Positions 20,831 to 29,742 of a stretch of DNA of 64,000 bases are shown here, piece after piece. Location of the stretch: NCBI RefSeq assembly GCF_002860125.1, contig NZ_PGVA01000024.1:62001-126000 (forward strand), read 5' to 3'. Below the pieces are notes generated by a model. The model was not told the origin of the DNA. It ran no database searches and saw only the letters and a program-made list of their open reading frames with translations. The position numbers and the translations under genes are program-made. This DNA comes from Bacillus canaveralius (GTDB taxonomy: Bacteria; Bacillota; Bacilli; Bacillales; Cytobacillaceae). Every line of letters starts with the position of its first letter. Position 1 is the stretch's first letter.

Positions 20831-20983
20831 TTACGAATGTAATTTTCTCTCCAAATCAGAAACCATCCTCTGGCTTCTCAAATAATCTTTTTCCCGTTTT
20901 TTCTCAACTTCCATTCTAACATCATGCTTTCTGCTGTAAGTTTCATAGCCTACACCGTGAGCACCGTGCATCGCCTTCTCCAT
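20831..20983 (-). CDS. small highly charged hypothetical protein
   Basis: 50 codons read from ATG 20983: MEKAMHGAHGVGYETYSRK followed by a Lys/Arg/Glu-rich helix (EVEKKREKDYLRSQRMVSDL). No good ribosome binding site is in front of that ATG. An in-frame ATT at 21019 is preceded by AAAGGATGG and would add IISHLQLNYTSE. A terminator-like hairpin follows the stop, supporting expression. Unrecognised family. Confidence 0.4.
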   Translation of the reverse strand: MEKAMHGAHGVGYETYSRKHDVRMEVEKKREKDYLRSQRMVSDLERKLHS

Positions 20984-21182
20984 TTCACTCGTGTAATTAA
21001 GCTGTAAGTGACTGATAATGAATCCATCCTTTCGGTTTTACGCTTTCGCGTTTTTTTCTCACGAATTCATGTTAACACTATTCTTTTACCACGCTCAAAG
21101 CCGATAAAACCGTTAATTTATGGATAATAAGGAGAGAGAGTGATTCTCCCTCGTTCAGCTCTTTATTGCTTAAAAATGCTGG

Positions 21183-21551
21183 TTATTGCTTTAATTGATT
21201 GAGGTCACCGATTGCTTCCTGAACCAATGTTACAGCCTGGCTCATCGATGCCCCGCCCCCAAATGCTGAAGTAACGCCTACTGCTTCAAGAATCTCGTCT
21301 TCAGAAGCACCCTGATCAAGACATCCTTTCAAATGGTAAATAATACAATACTCATCTTGAGAAAACAGGCTAATTCCAAAGGCGATCAGCTGTTTTTCAC
21401 GCTGTGTTAACGCCCCTTCTTTGAAGCAGGCTTCTGTAAATGCGTTATAATGCTCCGCCAGATCGGGCATTTTTTGCGTAAATATCCCGAGCCCCATTTT
21501 ATAATCGTATAGGGCTGCTTCTGTTGCGTTTCGTGGTTCCATTTGTTCCAT
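21183..21551 (-). CDS. yurZ: YurZ, AhpD-like carboxymuconolactone decarboxylase family protein
   Basis: 122 residues of the CMD/AhpD fold. The motif [19 protein letters not shown] near 71-89 contains Cys-x3-His and a second Cys, as in the redox-active branch. Likely a small peroxidase/disulfide-type protein; substrate unknown. Synteny with suf matches B. subtilis yurZ. I choose ATG 21551 ([18 protein letters not shown]) with GGAGTGG 6 nt upstream. The longer reading frame to 21626 runs into a dispersed repeat copy and is rejected. Confidence 0.85.
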   Translation of the reverse strand: MEQMEPRNATEAALYDYKMGLGIFTQKMPDLAEHYNAFTEACFKEGALTQREKQLIAFGISLFSQDEYCIIYHLKGCLDQGASEDEILEAVGVTSAFGGGASMSQAVTLVQEAIGDLNQLKQ

Positions 21552-21613
21552 GTGCATCCACTCCATTCTTATAATCACAGCATTAGTATGTTTTAGAAAA
21601 AAAGAAACTATTC

Positions 21614-21764
21614 GAGTGAATTTCATAATGTAATAAGCTAATCCGAAAAACGAACGAAGGTTGACTAAATAAACAAGAGATTGCCCTTAGGAACGAATAT
21701 TACTATCTTAATTTTAAATAACTGTTCGTTTTTCAATTAAAGAATTGCTTTATGAAATTGACTC
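21614..21764. repeat. dispersed palindromic repeat, copy B (best preserved)
   Basis: About 151 bp with imperfect terminal inverted repeats of roughly 40 bp: left end GAGTGAATTTCATAATG with CGAAAAACGAACG inside, right end GTTCGTTTTTCAATTAAAG and TTTATGAAATTGACTC. The internal block GGAACGAATATTACTATC and TTAATTTTAAATAACTG is shared with copy C. No ORF. It lies between yurZ and metQ copy 2. Confidence 0.75.
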
Positions 21765-21774
21765 ATTCTTATAG

Positions 21775-21807
21775 AAAAAACAGGCACCCTTTTTGGATGC
21801 CTGTTTT
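21775..21807 (-). terminator. terminator of the metNIQ operon
   Basis: Minus strand AAACAGGCATCC-AAAAA-GGGTGCCTGTTTTTT, 7 bp after the metQ stop. Confidence 0.85.
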
Positions 21808-21813
21808 CATGCA

Positions 21814-22668
21814 TTACTCGGAAACCGGAACAACGGCGCCTTCATATTTTTCTAAAATAAAATTCTGGATTTCTTCTGAGCGAAGTACTTCAACCAATGT
21901 CTTGATTTCTTCTTTTTCTTCGTCACCTTCGCGAACGGCAATAACGTTCACGTATGGAGAATCCTCTTCTTCAATCGCAATTGAGTCGTCTAGAGGATTT
22001 AAACCAGCATCGATAGCATAGTTGGAGTTGATTAAGACGGCATCACCTTCACCGTTATTATAGATTTGCGGCAAAAGGGAAGCTTCATACTCAGTGTCGA
22101 ATTCAAGGTTTTTTGCATTTTCTGCAATATCATCAATTGTTGCTGTTGTTTTCTCAACACCTGCATTAAGCTTGATTAAGCCTTCTTTTTCAAGCATTGA
22201 TAAAATACGGCCATGGTCTGCAACAGAGCTGCTCATGATAATATGGGCACCTTCCGGCAATTCTTCAAGACTCTTGTACTTTTTAGAGTAGACCCCGATC
22301 GGCTCGATATGAATTCCGCCGGCATTCGTGAACTTGTAGCCATGCTCCTTCATTTGTGCCTCTAGATACGGGATATGCTGGAAATAGTTTGCGTCAAGCT
22401 CTTTGGATTCCAACGCTTGGTTTGGCACGATATAGTCCTGGAATGTTTCGATTTCAAGCTCGATTCCTTTCTCTTCCAACAATGGTTTTGCTTCTTCAAG
22501 AATTTCAGCATGCGGTACGTTAGAAGCACCGACCACCAACGTTTTGCTTTCTTTTTCATTGCTTTCACCAGCATTGCCGCCTTCAGGGCTTGTTTTTTCG
22601 CCAGTTCCGCAAGCTGCAAGCACGAGGGCAATTGCAAGGGTTGTAATAAACAGTAACCATTTTTTCAT
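21814..22668 (-). CDS. metQ: methionine-binding lipoprotein MetQ (copy 2)
   Basis: 284-residue MetQ/NlpA lipoprotein, lipobox VLAAC (Cys20). The binding domain starts LVVGASNVPHAEILEEAKPLL. Family features are NYFQHIPYLEAQMKEHGY near 98-115 and the conserved INSNYAIDAGLNP block near 218-230. The order metN-metI-metQ is the B. subtilis metNPQ arrangement, and this copy is clearly diverged from copy 1 at 12844-13683. An AGGAGAGG site lies before the ATG at 22668. Confidence 0.94.
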   Translation of the reverse strand: MKKWLLFITTLAIALVLAACGTGEKTSPEGGNAGESNEKESKTLVVGASNVPHAEILEEAKPLLEEKGIELEIETFQDYIVPNQALESKELDANYFQHIPYLEAQMKEHGYKFTNAGGIHIEPIGVYSKKYKSLEELPEGAHIIMSSSVADHGRILSMLEKEGLIKLNAGVEKTTATIDDIAENAKNLEFDTEYEASLLPQIYNNGEGDAVLINSNYAIDAGLNPLDDSIAIEEEDSPYVNVIAVREGDEEKEEIKTLVEVLRSEEIQNFILEKYEGAVVPVSE

Positions 22669-22682
22669 CTGTAAACCTCTCC

Positions 22683-23351
22683 TTATCTTTTATCTAATTT
22701 TGATGTAATAAAATCTCCAATAAACTGGAGGATGAATACAATAATTAAAATAATAATCGTCGCGACAAGCGTGACATCAAAACGGCTGCGCTGGAAGCCA
22801 TCAAGGTATGCGAGGTTTCCAAGTCCTCCGGCACCGATTACGCCTGCCATCGCCGTGTAGCCGACCAGAGCGATCGCCGTTACGGTAATTCCTGAGACAA
22901 GAGCAGGCATCGATTCTGGAAGAAGCACCTTCCAAATGATTGTGCTTGTTGATGCACCCATTGATTTGGCCGCTTCAACAACCCCTTTATCAATTTCGCG
23001 CAGGCCAATTTCGACCATTCGCGCATAAAAAGGCGCTGCGCCGATGATCAGCGCGGGAAGGGCTGCATTTTCTCCAATCATCGTTCCAATAATGAATTTT
23101 GTAAAAGGAATTAATAGAACAATTAAAATAATAAACGGGATTGAACGAAAAATATTAACAAAGCTGCTGATAACTAAATTAACGAATCGATTTTCCCAAA
23201 TATTCCCTTTAGACGTCAAAAACAGCAACAGTCCGAGCAGTAGACCTAAAACAAACGTAGCGAGAACGGAAATACCTGTCATATAAAGCGTTTCGGTTGT
23301 CGCTTCCCACATTTTTTCCCAATCTACATTAGGCAGCATTGTTTCAATCAT
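22683..23351 (-). CDS. metI: methionine ABC importer, permease MetI (copy 2)
   Basis: 222-residue permease with about five membrane helices, coupling loop EAAKSMGASTSTIIWKVLLPES near 129-150 and the family C-terminal VIGAGGLGNLAYLDGFQR. The start overlaps the metN stop by 8 bp. It forms a complete MetNIQ importer with its neighbours. Confidence 0.94.
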   Translation of the reverse strand: MIETMLPNVDWEKMWEATTETLYMTGISVLATFVLGLLLGLLLFLTSKGNIWENRFVNLVISSFVNIFRSIPFIILIVLLIPFTKFIIGTMIGENAALPALIIGAAPFYARMVEIGLREIDKGVVEAAKSMGASTSTIIWKVLLPESMPALVSGITVTAIALVGYTAMAGVIGAGGLGNLAYLDGFQRSRFDVTLVATIIILIIVFILQFIGDFITSKLDKR

Positions 23352-24378
23352 TCGTGATCACCTCCACCCCAACCTGCTGGGTGCGTATGTAATCAATTGC
23401 CTTCGCTGCCTCTGCTTCTTCGGCATCAATATGGATAAATAGTGTTCCATAAGAGCCATTCTGGGTTTTGGAAATTTTACCCTGCAAGATGTTAATCGTC
23501 ACCTGATAATTTCGGATCAGGTTTGTAATTAACGGCTGTTCTGTACCTTCCCCTACGAAGGTCAGTTGAACGACCTGGCCGTGCGGATAGCTTTCCAGCA
23601 AGTGCTCAATCGTTTCCTTTGTTTCCTCCGGTTCGGTAACTTGCTGAACAAATCTTCTCGTGATCGGCTGCTGTGGATTTTTAAATACATCGAGCACATC
23701 TCCAAGTTCGACAACCCGCCCACTTTCCATTACAGCGACCCGATGGCAAATTTTCCGGATCACATGCATCTCATGGGTAATCAACACGATCGTCAACCCA
23801 AGGCGTTTATTAATATCTACGAGCAGCTCAAGAATAGAGTCCGTAGTTTGCGGGTCAAGGGCAGATGTTGCTTCATCGCATAGAAGCACTTTCGGATTGT
23901 TGGCCAGTGCTCTTGCTATTCCGACCCGTTGTTTCTGCCCGCCGCTCAATTGTGAAGGGTAGGCATCTTCCCGCCCTTCCAGTCCGACCAATTTAATCAA
24001 TTCATCGACGCGCTTTAATCTTTCCGGCTTTCTGAGCCCGGCAATTTCAAGAGGAAAAGCAATATTTTCACGTACTGTTCTTGACCAAAGCAAATTAAAG
24101 TGCTGGAAGATCATACTGATCTCCTGGCGCGCCTTGCGAAGCTTGCTGCCCTTGATTTGTGACACCTGACGCCCAGCTACGGTAATCGATCCCTCAGTTG
24201 GAATCTCAAGACCGTTCAGCATGCGAATCAAAGTACTTTTTCCAGCGCCGCTATACCCGATGACACCAAAGATTTCTCCTTCTTTTATTTCCAGGTTCAC
24301 GTCTTCTACTGCGCTAATCTGTCCATTTTTAGAAGGATAAATCTTTTTTACGTTTTTTATCGTAATCAACTGATTCAC
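23344..24378 (-). CDS. metN: methionine ABC importer, ATPase MetN (copy 2)
   Basis: 344-residue ATPase. Walker A GYSGAGKST at 41-49, signature LSGGQKQRVGIARAL, Walker B LLCDEATSALD, C-terminal NIL regulatory domain (about 265-344, DAEEAEAAKAIDYIRTQQ). First gene after SAM riboswitch 2. The leader between riboswitch terminator and ATG is about 130 bp. Confidence 0.94.
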   Translation of the reverse strand: MNQLITIKNVKKIYPSKNGQISAVEDVNLEIKEGEIFGVIGYSGAGKSTLIRMLNGLEIPTEGSITVAGRQVSQIKGSKLRKARQEISMIFQHFNLLWSRTVRENIAFPLEIAGLRKPERLKRVDELIKLVGLEGREDAYPSQLSGGQKQRVGIARALANNPKVLLCDEATSALDPQTTDSILELLVDINKRLGLTIVLITHEMHVIRKICHRVAVMESGRVVELGDVLDVFKNPQQPITRRFVQQVTEPEETKETIEHLLESYPHGQVVQLTFVGEGTEQPLITNLIRNYQVTINILQGKISKTQNGSYGTLFIHIDAEEAEAAKAIDYIRTQQVGVEVITND

Positions 24379-24510
24379 CCTCTTAAATCCGATTCACCCC
24401 GTGGGCTAACTTAACATTAAAAACTGCCCTTACATCGCTATACCATTTTGAATGCATCACTAATACAAACTCGTATCTATGTGTATCTATCCCGATAAGC
24501 GCGCAAATAA

Positions 24511-24674
24511 AAAGCCTTTCTGCTCTGTGAGCAGAAAGGCATATCATCTATGTCCTTTCTCTCATCTCCCAAAGCCTTAAGCTTTGTGTGAATTGGCACC
24601 ATTTCATTGAATAAATGTTCAATGATGGTTGCCGGGCTTCAACGGGCACATCCCTCCACCTCTCTTGATAAGAG
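24511..24674 (-). ncRNA. SAM-I (S-box) riboswitch 2, with terminator
   Basis: Minus strand aptamer 24674 to about 24558: CTCTTATCAAGAG P1/5' region, GGTGGAGGGATGTGCCC, GAAGCCCGGCAACC and GGTGCCAATTC core elements. The terminator GCCTTTCTGCTC-ACA-GAGCAGAAAGGC with TTTTTAT is at 24511-24540. It controls metN-metI-metQ. Confidence 0.96.
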
Positions 24675-24741
24675 CGCAAAATCTTCTTTTATATTAAATT
24701 GGTTTTCGCCTGAAAATAAGCAGTTTTTAATTATGAGTGAT

Positions 24742-24770
24742 ATCGTATCACGGATAAAAAAGAGTGTCAA
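24742..24770 (-). promoter_or_regulatory. promoter of S-box operon 2
   Basis: Minus strand -35 TTGACA (24765-24770), 17-bp spacer, -10 TACGAT (24742-24747), between the metY stop and the aptamer. Confidence 0.8.
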
Positions 24771-24803
24771 CGACAAAGTTTTTCCGCTGAAATCGTCTAA
24801 AAA

Positions 24804-26120
24804 TTATACATGGGCCGTCCTTGAAATGATGCCTGTTGCTTTTTCAATTGCTTGTTCTAAATCTTCAATTAAATCTTCGGCATTTTCGATTCCAATCGAT
24901 AAACGAATAAGGTCTTCTGGCACACCGGCTGCCGCCAGTCCATCTGCATCAAGCTGCTGGTGGGTCGTGCTTGCTGGATGAATGATTAAGCTTTTCGCAT
25001 CTCCGACATTCGCAACATGCGCCCATAATGACAAAGAGTTAATCAATTTTTCGCCAGCTTTTCTTCCTCCTTCGATTCCAAATACGACAACAGAACCTGC
25101 CCCTTTCGGCAAATACTTTTCAGCTAATTTCTTATCAGGATGGGCTTTATGCCCCGGATAAAGAATCCATTTTACTGCAGGGTGGTTTTCCAGATACTCA
25201 ATCATGATTTTCGTGTTGGCAACATGCTCCTTCATTCTCACATGAAGGGTTTCCAATCCAAGTGTGAATTGAAAAGCGTTTTGCGGGCTCAGTGCCGGTC
25301 CCAAATCGCGAAGAAGCTGGACTCTCGCTTTGACAATGAACGCTGCTGGACCCAATGCTTCACTATAAACAAGATCGTGATAGCTTGAATCAGGCTCATT
25401 AAAACCCGGGAACTTTGCTGAGCTCCAATCAAACTTCCCTCCATCTACAATGATCCCGCCAAGAGTGGTCCCATTCCCGACGAGCCATTTCGTGGCCGAG
25501 TGGATAACAATATCCGCACCGTGCTCAATCGGCCTGCATAAATATGGTGTAGCAAATGTATTGTCAATGATTAATGGAACACCAGCACTATGTGCTGCCT
25601 CTGCAACAGCTTCAATATCCAAAACTCTCAAGCTCGGGTTTCCGATTGTTTCTGCAAAGACAGCCTTCGTTTTTTCCGTAATTGCCCGTGTAATTTCATT
25701 AGGGTCTGTGGAATCAACGAGCTTTACCTTTATCCCGTACTTCGGCAAAGTGACCGCGAACAGATTATAGGTGCCGCCATAAAGATTAGCAGATGCAACA
25801 ATTTCATCGCCAGCCTCGGCAACATTTAAAATCGCTGTCGTAATCGCAGCCATACCGCTCGATACTGCAAGAGCGCCTATGCCGCCTTCGAGCTGCGCAA
25901 CTCTTTCCTCGAAAACGGTAACGGTTGGATTATGAATTCTTGTGTATATATATCCTTCTTCTTTTAGGGCAAACAAGTTTGCTGCATGCTCGGTATTTTT
26001 AAATTGATAGGCATTGTTTTGGTAGATCGGCACAGCCCTTGCACCTGTTATCGGGTCAGGTTTTAGCCCGCCATGAACCCCAATTGTTTCAATTCGATAT
26101 TTTTGCTGCTTTTCACTCAC
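24804..26120 (-). CDS. metY: O-acetylhomoserine sulfhydrylase (homocysteine synthase)
   Basis: 438-residue PLP enzyme of the Cys/Met metabolism family, MetY subtype by length and motifs. It condenses O-acetylhomoserine with sulfide to homocysteine. PLP Lys211 is in HSATKWLVG; other blocks are TRIHNPTVTVFEERVAQLEGG near 60-80 and the C-terminal RLSIGIENAEDLIEDLEQA. It sits behind its own S-box, so transcription should follow SAM shortage in parallel with methionine uptake. AGGAGAG lies before the ATG at 26120. A cystathionine-type substrate is less likely given the long subtype-specific insertions around 225-245. Confidence 0.93.
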   Translation of the reverse strand: MSEKQQKYRIETIGVHGGLKPDPITGARAVPIYQNNAYQFKNTEHAANLFALKEEGYIYTRIHNPTVTVFEERVAQLEGGIGALAVSSGMAAITTAILNVAEAGDEIVASANLYGGTYNLFAVTLPKYGIKVKLVDSTDPNEITRAITEKTKAVFAETIGNPSLRVLDIEAVAEAAHSAGVPLIIDNTFATPYLCRPIEHGADIVIHSATKWLVGNGTTLGGIIVDGGKFDWSSAKFPGFNEPDSSYHDLVYSEALGPAAFIVKARVQLLRDLGPALSPQNAFQFTLGLETLHVRMKEHVANTKIMIEYLENHPAVKWILYPGHKAHPDKKLAEKYLPKGAGSVVVFGIEGGRKAGEKLINSLSLWAHVANVGDAKSLIIHPASTTHQQLDADGLAAAGVPEDLIRLSIGIENAEDLIEDLEQAIEKATGIISRTAHV

Positions 26121-26210
26121 TTTTCATCTCTCCTCTTTATTTAGTGATTTCTTTTAACAATAAGCTGCCTATGGCAGAGAAAACCAGGATTCATTAAAAG
26201 AAGAAATGAA

Positions 26211-26372
26211 AAACCCCCTTTTCAAAGAAGAGGGGGGTCATCTCTTCTTATCTGCCAGAGCAAGTTACATTGGCTTTAAACTTTATCCATGCTCTGCTGG
26301 AATTAGCACCGTGTTTATTAACCGGTTGCCGGGCTTCGTCGGGCCAGTCCCTCCACCTCTCTTGATAAGAAT
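26211..26372 (-). ncRNA. SAM-I (S-box) riboswitch 3, with terminator
   Basis: Minus strand aptamer about 26372 to 26243: ATTCTTATCAAGAG, GGTGGAGGGACTGGCCC, GAAGCCCGGCAACCGG, and GGTGCTAATTCC. Its P1 3' strand is AGATAAGAAGAG. The terminator CCCCCCTCTT-CTTTG-AAAAGGGGGG with TTTTTC is at 26211-26238. Upstream of metY. Confidence 0.96.
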
Positions 26373-26407
26373 ATTCAATTGTCGTTTTTGTCGGAATATT
26401 TAAACAG

Positions 26408-26437
26408 ATGATACCATGCCTTTTGCCGGTTAGTCAA
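26408..26437 (-). promoter_or_regulatory. promoter of S-box-metY
   Basis: Minus strand -35 TTGACT (26432-26437), 18-bp spacer, -10 TATCAT (26408-26413). The -35 overlaps the last codons of the upstream gene (stop at 26434). Confidence 0.7.
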
Positions 26438-26802
26438 CTGTTTCCTGCGTCCGAAATCCTCCCATAAACAGTTGGATTATATGGTTTTCCTAAAAAGAAA
26501 AGTGATTCAAGAAAAAGAATGATCCGAAATGGCGCGATTATGCTCAATCCAGTTGCAGAAGCTTCCCTGAGCTTTAATTCCCCGGCAAGCAACGAACAGA
26601 TCAATCGTTCTTCCCCTGCTATTTTAGCATCGGGGGAACCCACATGATCTTTCACGATAATGATGACCCCGTCACTAATATGCAGGCAGGTGTCGATCTT
26701 TTCGGAAGAGAACAAAATAGTCAATGACTTATCTTCAAGTAAACAGGCTGTATGACGTCTAGTTTTTATTTCTTCAATAAAAATAGTTAAGTGCTGTTCC
26801 AT
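26434..26802 (-). CDS. SCP2-like small protein, probable YusD
   Basis: 122-residue cytoplasmic protein. The middle and end (DGVIIIVKDHV, AKIAGEERLICSLLAGEL, then hydrophobic APFRIILFLESLFFL) follow the pattern of SCP-2 sterol-transfer domains, which bind lipids or acyl chains; the match is weak and by eye. Position between the met genes and yusE-like genes fits B. subtilis yusD. ATG 26802 has AGAGGTG 6 nt before it; a GTG at 26811 would overlap that site. Confidence 0.55.
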   Translation of the reverse strand: MEQHLTIFIEEIKTRRHTACLLEDKSLTILFSSEKIDTCLHISDGVIIIVKDHVGSPDAKIAGEERLICSLLAGELKLREASATGLSIIAPFRIILFLESLFFLGKPYNPTVYGRISDAGNS

Positions 26803-26894
26803 TCCGGGCACCTCTTTACAAATCGATATTGATTCATTCGACTTTCTTGTTCAATAGCCCTGCGTGAAAAGTTCGACACTTTGAATTAAATAAA

Positions 26895-26922
26895 GCAATA
26901 CCGCTGCATATTTCGGCATTGC
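26895..26922 (-). terminator. terminator of the MFS gene
   Basis: Minus strand GCAATGCCG / CGGTATTGC stem with TTTATTTAATTC after it. Confidence 0.65.
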
Positions 26923-26958
26923 CAATTCATTTCCCGAGAAATATGTCTTTTTTCGATT

Positions 26959-28230
26959 CTAGACCGTTTTTACCGAAGCTGCTGTCGTTTCCGGGCGGTT
27001 TATGCTCCTGAAGACGATAAAGAAATAGGTCGAGCCAATAAGATAGAGTCCGGCCGTAATTGAAAAGACGAAGGCATATCCCCAGTATTCCCCATATTTA
27101 ATAACAATGCCGGTTGACACAGGTCCCATGATGGCCCAGCCGAGGCTAAAAACCATCTGATTGACTGAATTCGCCAGCCCCTTCATCGAATCATCAACAT
27201 GGGACATCATCAAGGACATTTGGATTGGATTTCCAGCATTCATTAACGCCTGCCTGAACAAAAACCCCAGCGCCGCCAGCCATAGCTGTTCCGTATAAGC
27301 GGTGAGCAGCAAAAATGGCAGTGACAACAATTGAAGAACCACGACTGCCCTTACCTCGCCAAGCCTTCTGACAACATACGGACCAATAACCATGGCAACT
27401 GCTGTCGCAGCCTGGCCTAATGAAATAATCAGGCCGATTACTGAATTTGAAGCAGAAAAACGGTCAGCAAAGTATAAGTTCAAATACGGGATGACTAAAC
27501 CTGCCCCGACACCGATAATCAGTTGCGCAACTGCGAACAGAATAATTACTTTTAAGCTGTCCCACTTTAGCTGCACTTTTTTTAAAACGGCTGTTTTGAC
27601 AGCGTTTTTCTGGACAAGCAATTCCGGTTTTTCCTGAAACCGCAAAATCGGTATAACACCCAACAAGTAAATGACACCACCCATTAATAGGGTCACCCTG
27701 ATGCTCGTGAGCGGATCAATTAATAAGGAAAGTAGATCAGTAAAAACACCGCCAAGCAAGTTTCCCACTACGTTGGCTGCAGTCATAACGGCAAAATGCA
27801 TGCTGAAAAGGTGGACACGCTGCTCTGGCTTCGAGTTTTCGGCCAGCCACGGAATGCCGGAAACTTGTATAAAGGAAGTCGTGAGTCCGGTGGCAAAGGC
27901 AAACAAAATGAGCAGTGTTTGCGGTTCAACAACACTTCTTGACAGGAGAACAATTCCGGAAGTTATTGCCCCGAACAGCATTACTTTTTTTCTGCCGAGC
28001 TTATCACTTAAAAGACCCGCAGGTATTAAGATCAACGCCGTAGCTAAAGCCGTCATCGATATAACCTGTCCATTAACCTGTTCAGAATAGCCGAGCTCAC
28101 GAATATAAAAGTTATAGATAACCATGAAAACACCCAGGCCAATTTGGGTGAAAATATTTGCTGTAATCGCTAATTTAATATTGCGATTATAATTGCGAAA
28201 TTGATTTGCCCATTCCATATATAACGCCAT
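26959..28230 (-). CDS. MFS transporter
   Basis: 423-residue major facilitator with 12 predicted helices in two halves. The MFS motif A-like GLLSDKLGRKKVMLFG is at about 77-92 between helices 2 and 3. A long basic central loop (FQEKPELLVQKNAVKTAVLKK) separates the halves at about 197-218. A YFADRFSASNSVIGLIISLGQ block opens the second half. Probably a drug or metabolite exporter; no substrate can be assigned. AAGGGGCG precedes the ATG at 28230. Single gene with its own terminator. Confidence 0.85.
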   Translation of the reverse strand: MALYMEWANQFRNYNRNIKLAITANIFTQIGLGVFMVIYNFYIRELGYSEQVNGQVISMTALATALILIPAGLLSDKLGRKKVMLFGAITSGIVLLSRSVVEPQTLLILFAFATGLTTSFIQVSGIPWLAENSKPEQRVHLFSMHFAVMTAANVVGNLLGGVFTDLLSLLIDPLTSIRVTLLMGGVIYLLGVIPILRFQEKPELLVQKNAVKTAVLKKVQLKWDSLKVIILFAVAQLIIGVGAGLVIPYLNLYFADRFSASNSVIGLIISLGQAATAVAMVIGPYVVRRLGEVRAVVVLQLLSLPFLLLTAYTEQLWLAALGFLFRQALMNAGNPIQMSLMMSHVDDSMKGLANSVNQMVFSLGWAIMGPVSTGIVIKYGEYWGYAFVFSITAGLYLIGSTYFFIVFRSINRPETTAASVKTV

Positions 28231-28373
28231 CCAGCTTCGCCCCTTAAATATTTCGAATCCCTAAATATCATAATCCTTTTCGCATCAATCTGTAAATATT
28301 TGCGAGTAAAATGATTCAAAATAGTTTAAAGAAATATGGCATGTTATCTTGCCGCAAGCCATGCAAAACAAAA

Positions 28374-28394
28374 ACCAGGAGCTTAACCCCTGGT
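28374..28394 (-). terminator. terminator overlapping yusE stop
   Basis: ACCAGG-GGTTAAGCT-CCTGGT hairpin with TTTTTGTTTTG on the minus strand. Confidence 0.65.
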
Positions 28395-28708
28395 CAATGT
28401 TTTAGAGAAGCAGTTATTTTTTCAACTAAGTACGGGACAGAATGAAAAGCATACAGTTTTTCTTGCAATTTGCCATCTTTGAATATGACAAGACATGGTA
28501 CACTTTCAACCGTAAGAAGTTCAGAAAACTCAGGAACGAAGTTCAAATTTGCCTGTCCAATCGGCACTTCTTTAAACAGCATGGCCGCGACTTCCAGCAT
28601 TTTTCCGGCAAGCTGGCATGTGCCGCATAAAGGTGTGTAAAAGTAGATGACTGCCGGCCCGCCCGCCTCGAGTTGTTTTTCGATATCTTCGCGCGTCCAT
28701 TCCTTCAT
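28394..28708 (-). CDS. yusE: thioredoxin-like protein YusE
   Basis: 104-residue thioredoxin-fold protein without signal peptide. Redox motif Cys28-Gly-Thr-Cys31 in YFYTPLCGTCQLAG, cis-Pro in VESVPCLVIFKDGKLQ near 67-82. Cytoplasmic disulfide or electron-transfer role; partner unknown. It is 9 bp after the Toprim gene yusF, so the two are cotranscribed, as in B. subtilis. Confidence 0.88.
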   Translation of the reverse strand: MKEWTREDIEKQLEAGGPAVIYFYTPLCGTCQLAGKMLEVAAMLFKEVPIGQANLNFVPEFSELLTVESVPCLVIFKDGKLQEKLYAFHSVPYLVEKITASLKH

Positions 28709-28717
28709 GGTACAATT

Positions 28718-29074
28718 TTATCCTCTTTCCAAGTATTCAGAATGAACATCAATATTGGCCCCGAGAAGAACAGTAGCCAAGTGGTGTTCGGGAGCCGTCG
28801 CTACTTCCCGGTACATTCTGTCAATATAGAGATGTGCTGCCTGGGGCATTTCTCGTTTAAATTGTTTGCGAAGCCTTTCTCCTGCAGCATCCGAATCAAA
28901 TAATATATAAACATCCTTTTCAAACAGCAGCTCAATTAATTCATCGAGCTTAGCTAAGCTGATTGTGCCATTTGTACAAATAATCTCAACAGGTTCCTTT
29001 AAAATGTTTTTCACTTTTGTTTTGTCCGATTTCCCTTCAACAATAAGAACCTTCTCAAAAATATCAATGTTCAT
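28718..29074 (-). CDS. yusF: Toprim-domain protein YusF
   Basis: 118 residues, essentially a stand-alone Toprim fold related to small primase-like/RNase M5-like proteins. The catalytic Glu is in LIVEGKSDK near 8-16, and the Asp-x-Asp motif is in VYILFDSDAAGERLRKQF near 55-72. It probably acts on nucleic acid, but no reaction is established. ATG 29074 has AGGTGATC 3 nt upstream. Confidence 0.85.
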   Translation of the reverse strand: MNIDIFEKVLIVEGKSDKTKVKNILKEPVEIICTNGTISLAKLDELIELLFEKDVYILFDSDAAGERLRKQFKREMPQAAHLYIDRMYREVATAPEHHLATVLLGANIDVHSEYLERG

Positions 29075-29228
29075 TATGATCACCTATGTTTGGAGTTATA
29101 TCTGTAATTACGATAATTTATGCAGACGAGACTGTGGTGGTGTACTACCTGTGATTCATATTGCTAAATTTATTTTTACCTATTTTCACAACGTATGCAA
29201 AAACGACGCATTCCAGATGATAAAAAAA

Positions 29229-29249
29229 CGCCTTGATCACTCAAGGCGC
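29229..29249 (-). terminator. terminator of gcvH
   Basis: GCGCCTTGA GTGA TCAAGGCG hairpin followed by TTTTTTTATC on the minus strand. Confidence 0.8.
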
Positions 29250-29254
29250 ATTTT

Positions 29255-29638
29255 TCAATCTTCTTTGGTCATTTCTTCGTATTGTTCGGCACTCATTAAG
29301 TTGTCAATTTCACCGGAATCTGATGGTTTCACGACAATCATCCATGCCTTTTCATATGGTGACTCATTGACAAATTCAGGATTGTCATTTAAATCTTCGT
29401 TTACTGCCACAACTGTCCCGCTGACTGGTGCATACAGCTCAGAAACGGTCTTTACGGACTCAACGCTTCCAAATGGCTCATCAGCTTTCACTTCATCTCC
29501 CACTTCCGGAAGCTCAACAAAAACAATGTCGCCCAGTTCCGATTGTGCAAAATCAGTGATTCCAACACGGACGTTCTCGCCTTCCACTTTAACCCATTCA
29601 TGTTCTTCTGAATAACGCAATTCGTTTGGTGTATTCAT
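29255..29638 (-). CDS. gcvH: glycine cleavage system H protein
   Basis: 127 residues. Lipoyl carrier of the glycine cleavage system and, in Bacillus, hub for lipoyl relay to other complexes. Lipoyl Lys63 in [17 protein letters not shown]. Conserved [21 protein letters not shown] at 24-44. Full length. A GGAGGGATATG site precedes the ATG at 29638. The gene stands apart from gcvT/P, as in B. subtilis, consistent with the lipoyl relay role. No glycine riboswitch is present. Confidence 0.96.
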   Translation of the reverse strand: MNTPNELRYSEEHEWVKVEGENVRVGITDFAQSELGDIVFVELPEVGDEVKADEPFGSVESVKTVSELYAPVSGTVVAVNEDLNDNPEFVNESPYEKAWMIVVKPSDSGEIDNLMSAEQYEEMTKED

Positions 29639-29742
29639 TCATATCCCTCCATATGTTCCTGTAATCTTAGGTAATCTATTATAGATTTTCTTACCAGGTA
29701 AGTAAAAGCATTTCCTTGCCTGGTAACAAATACTAACCTAAC

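Noticed and set aside
21552-21626. Longer yurZ start at 21626
   Set aside because: The extension enters repeat copy B and has no ribosome binding site; ATG 21551 does.
29639-29742. Glycine riboswitch before gcvH
   Set aside because: The 104-bp gap has no glycine aptamer core; it is only AT-rich with a ribosome binding site.
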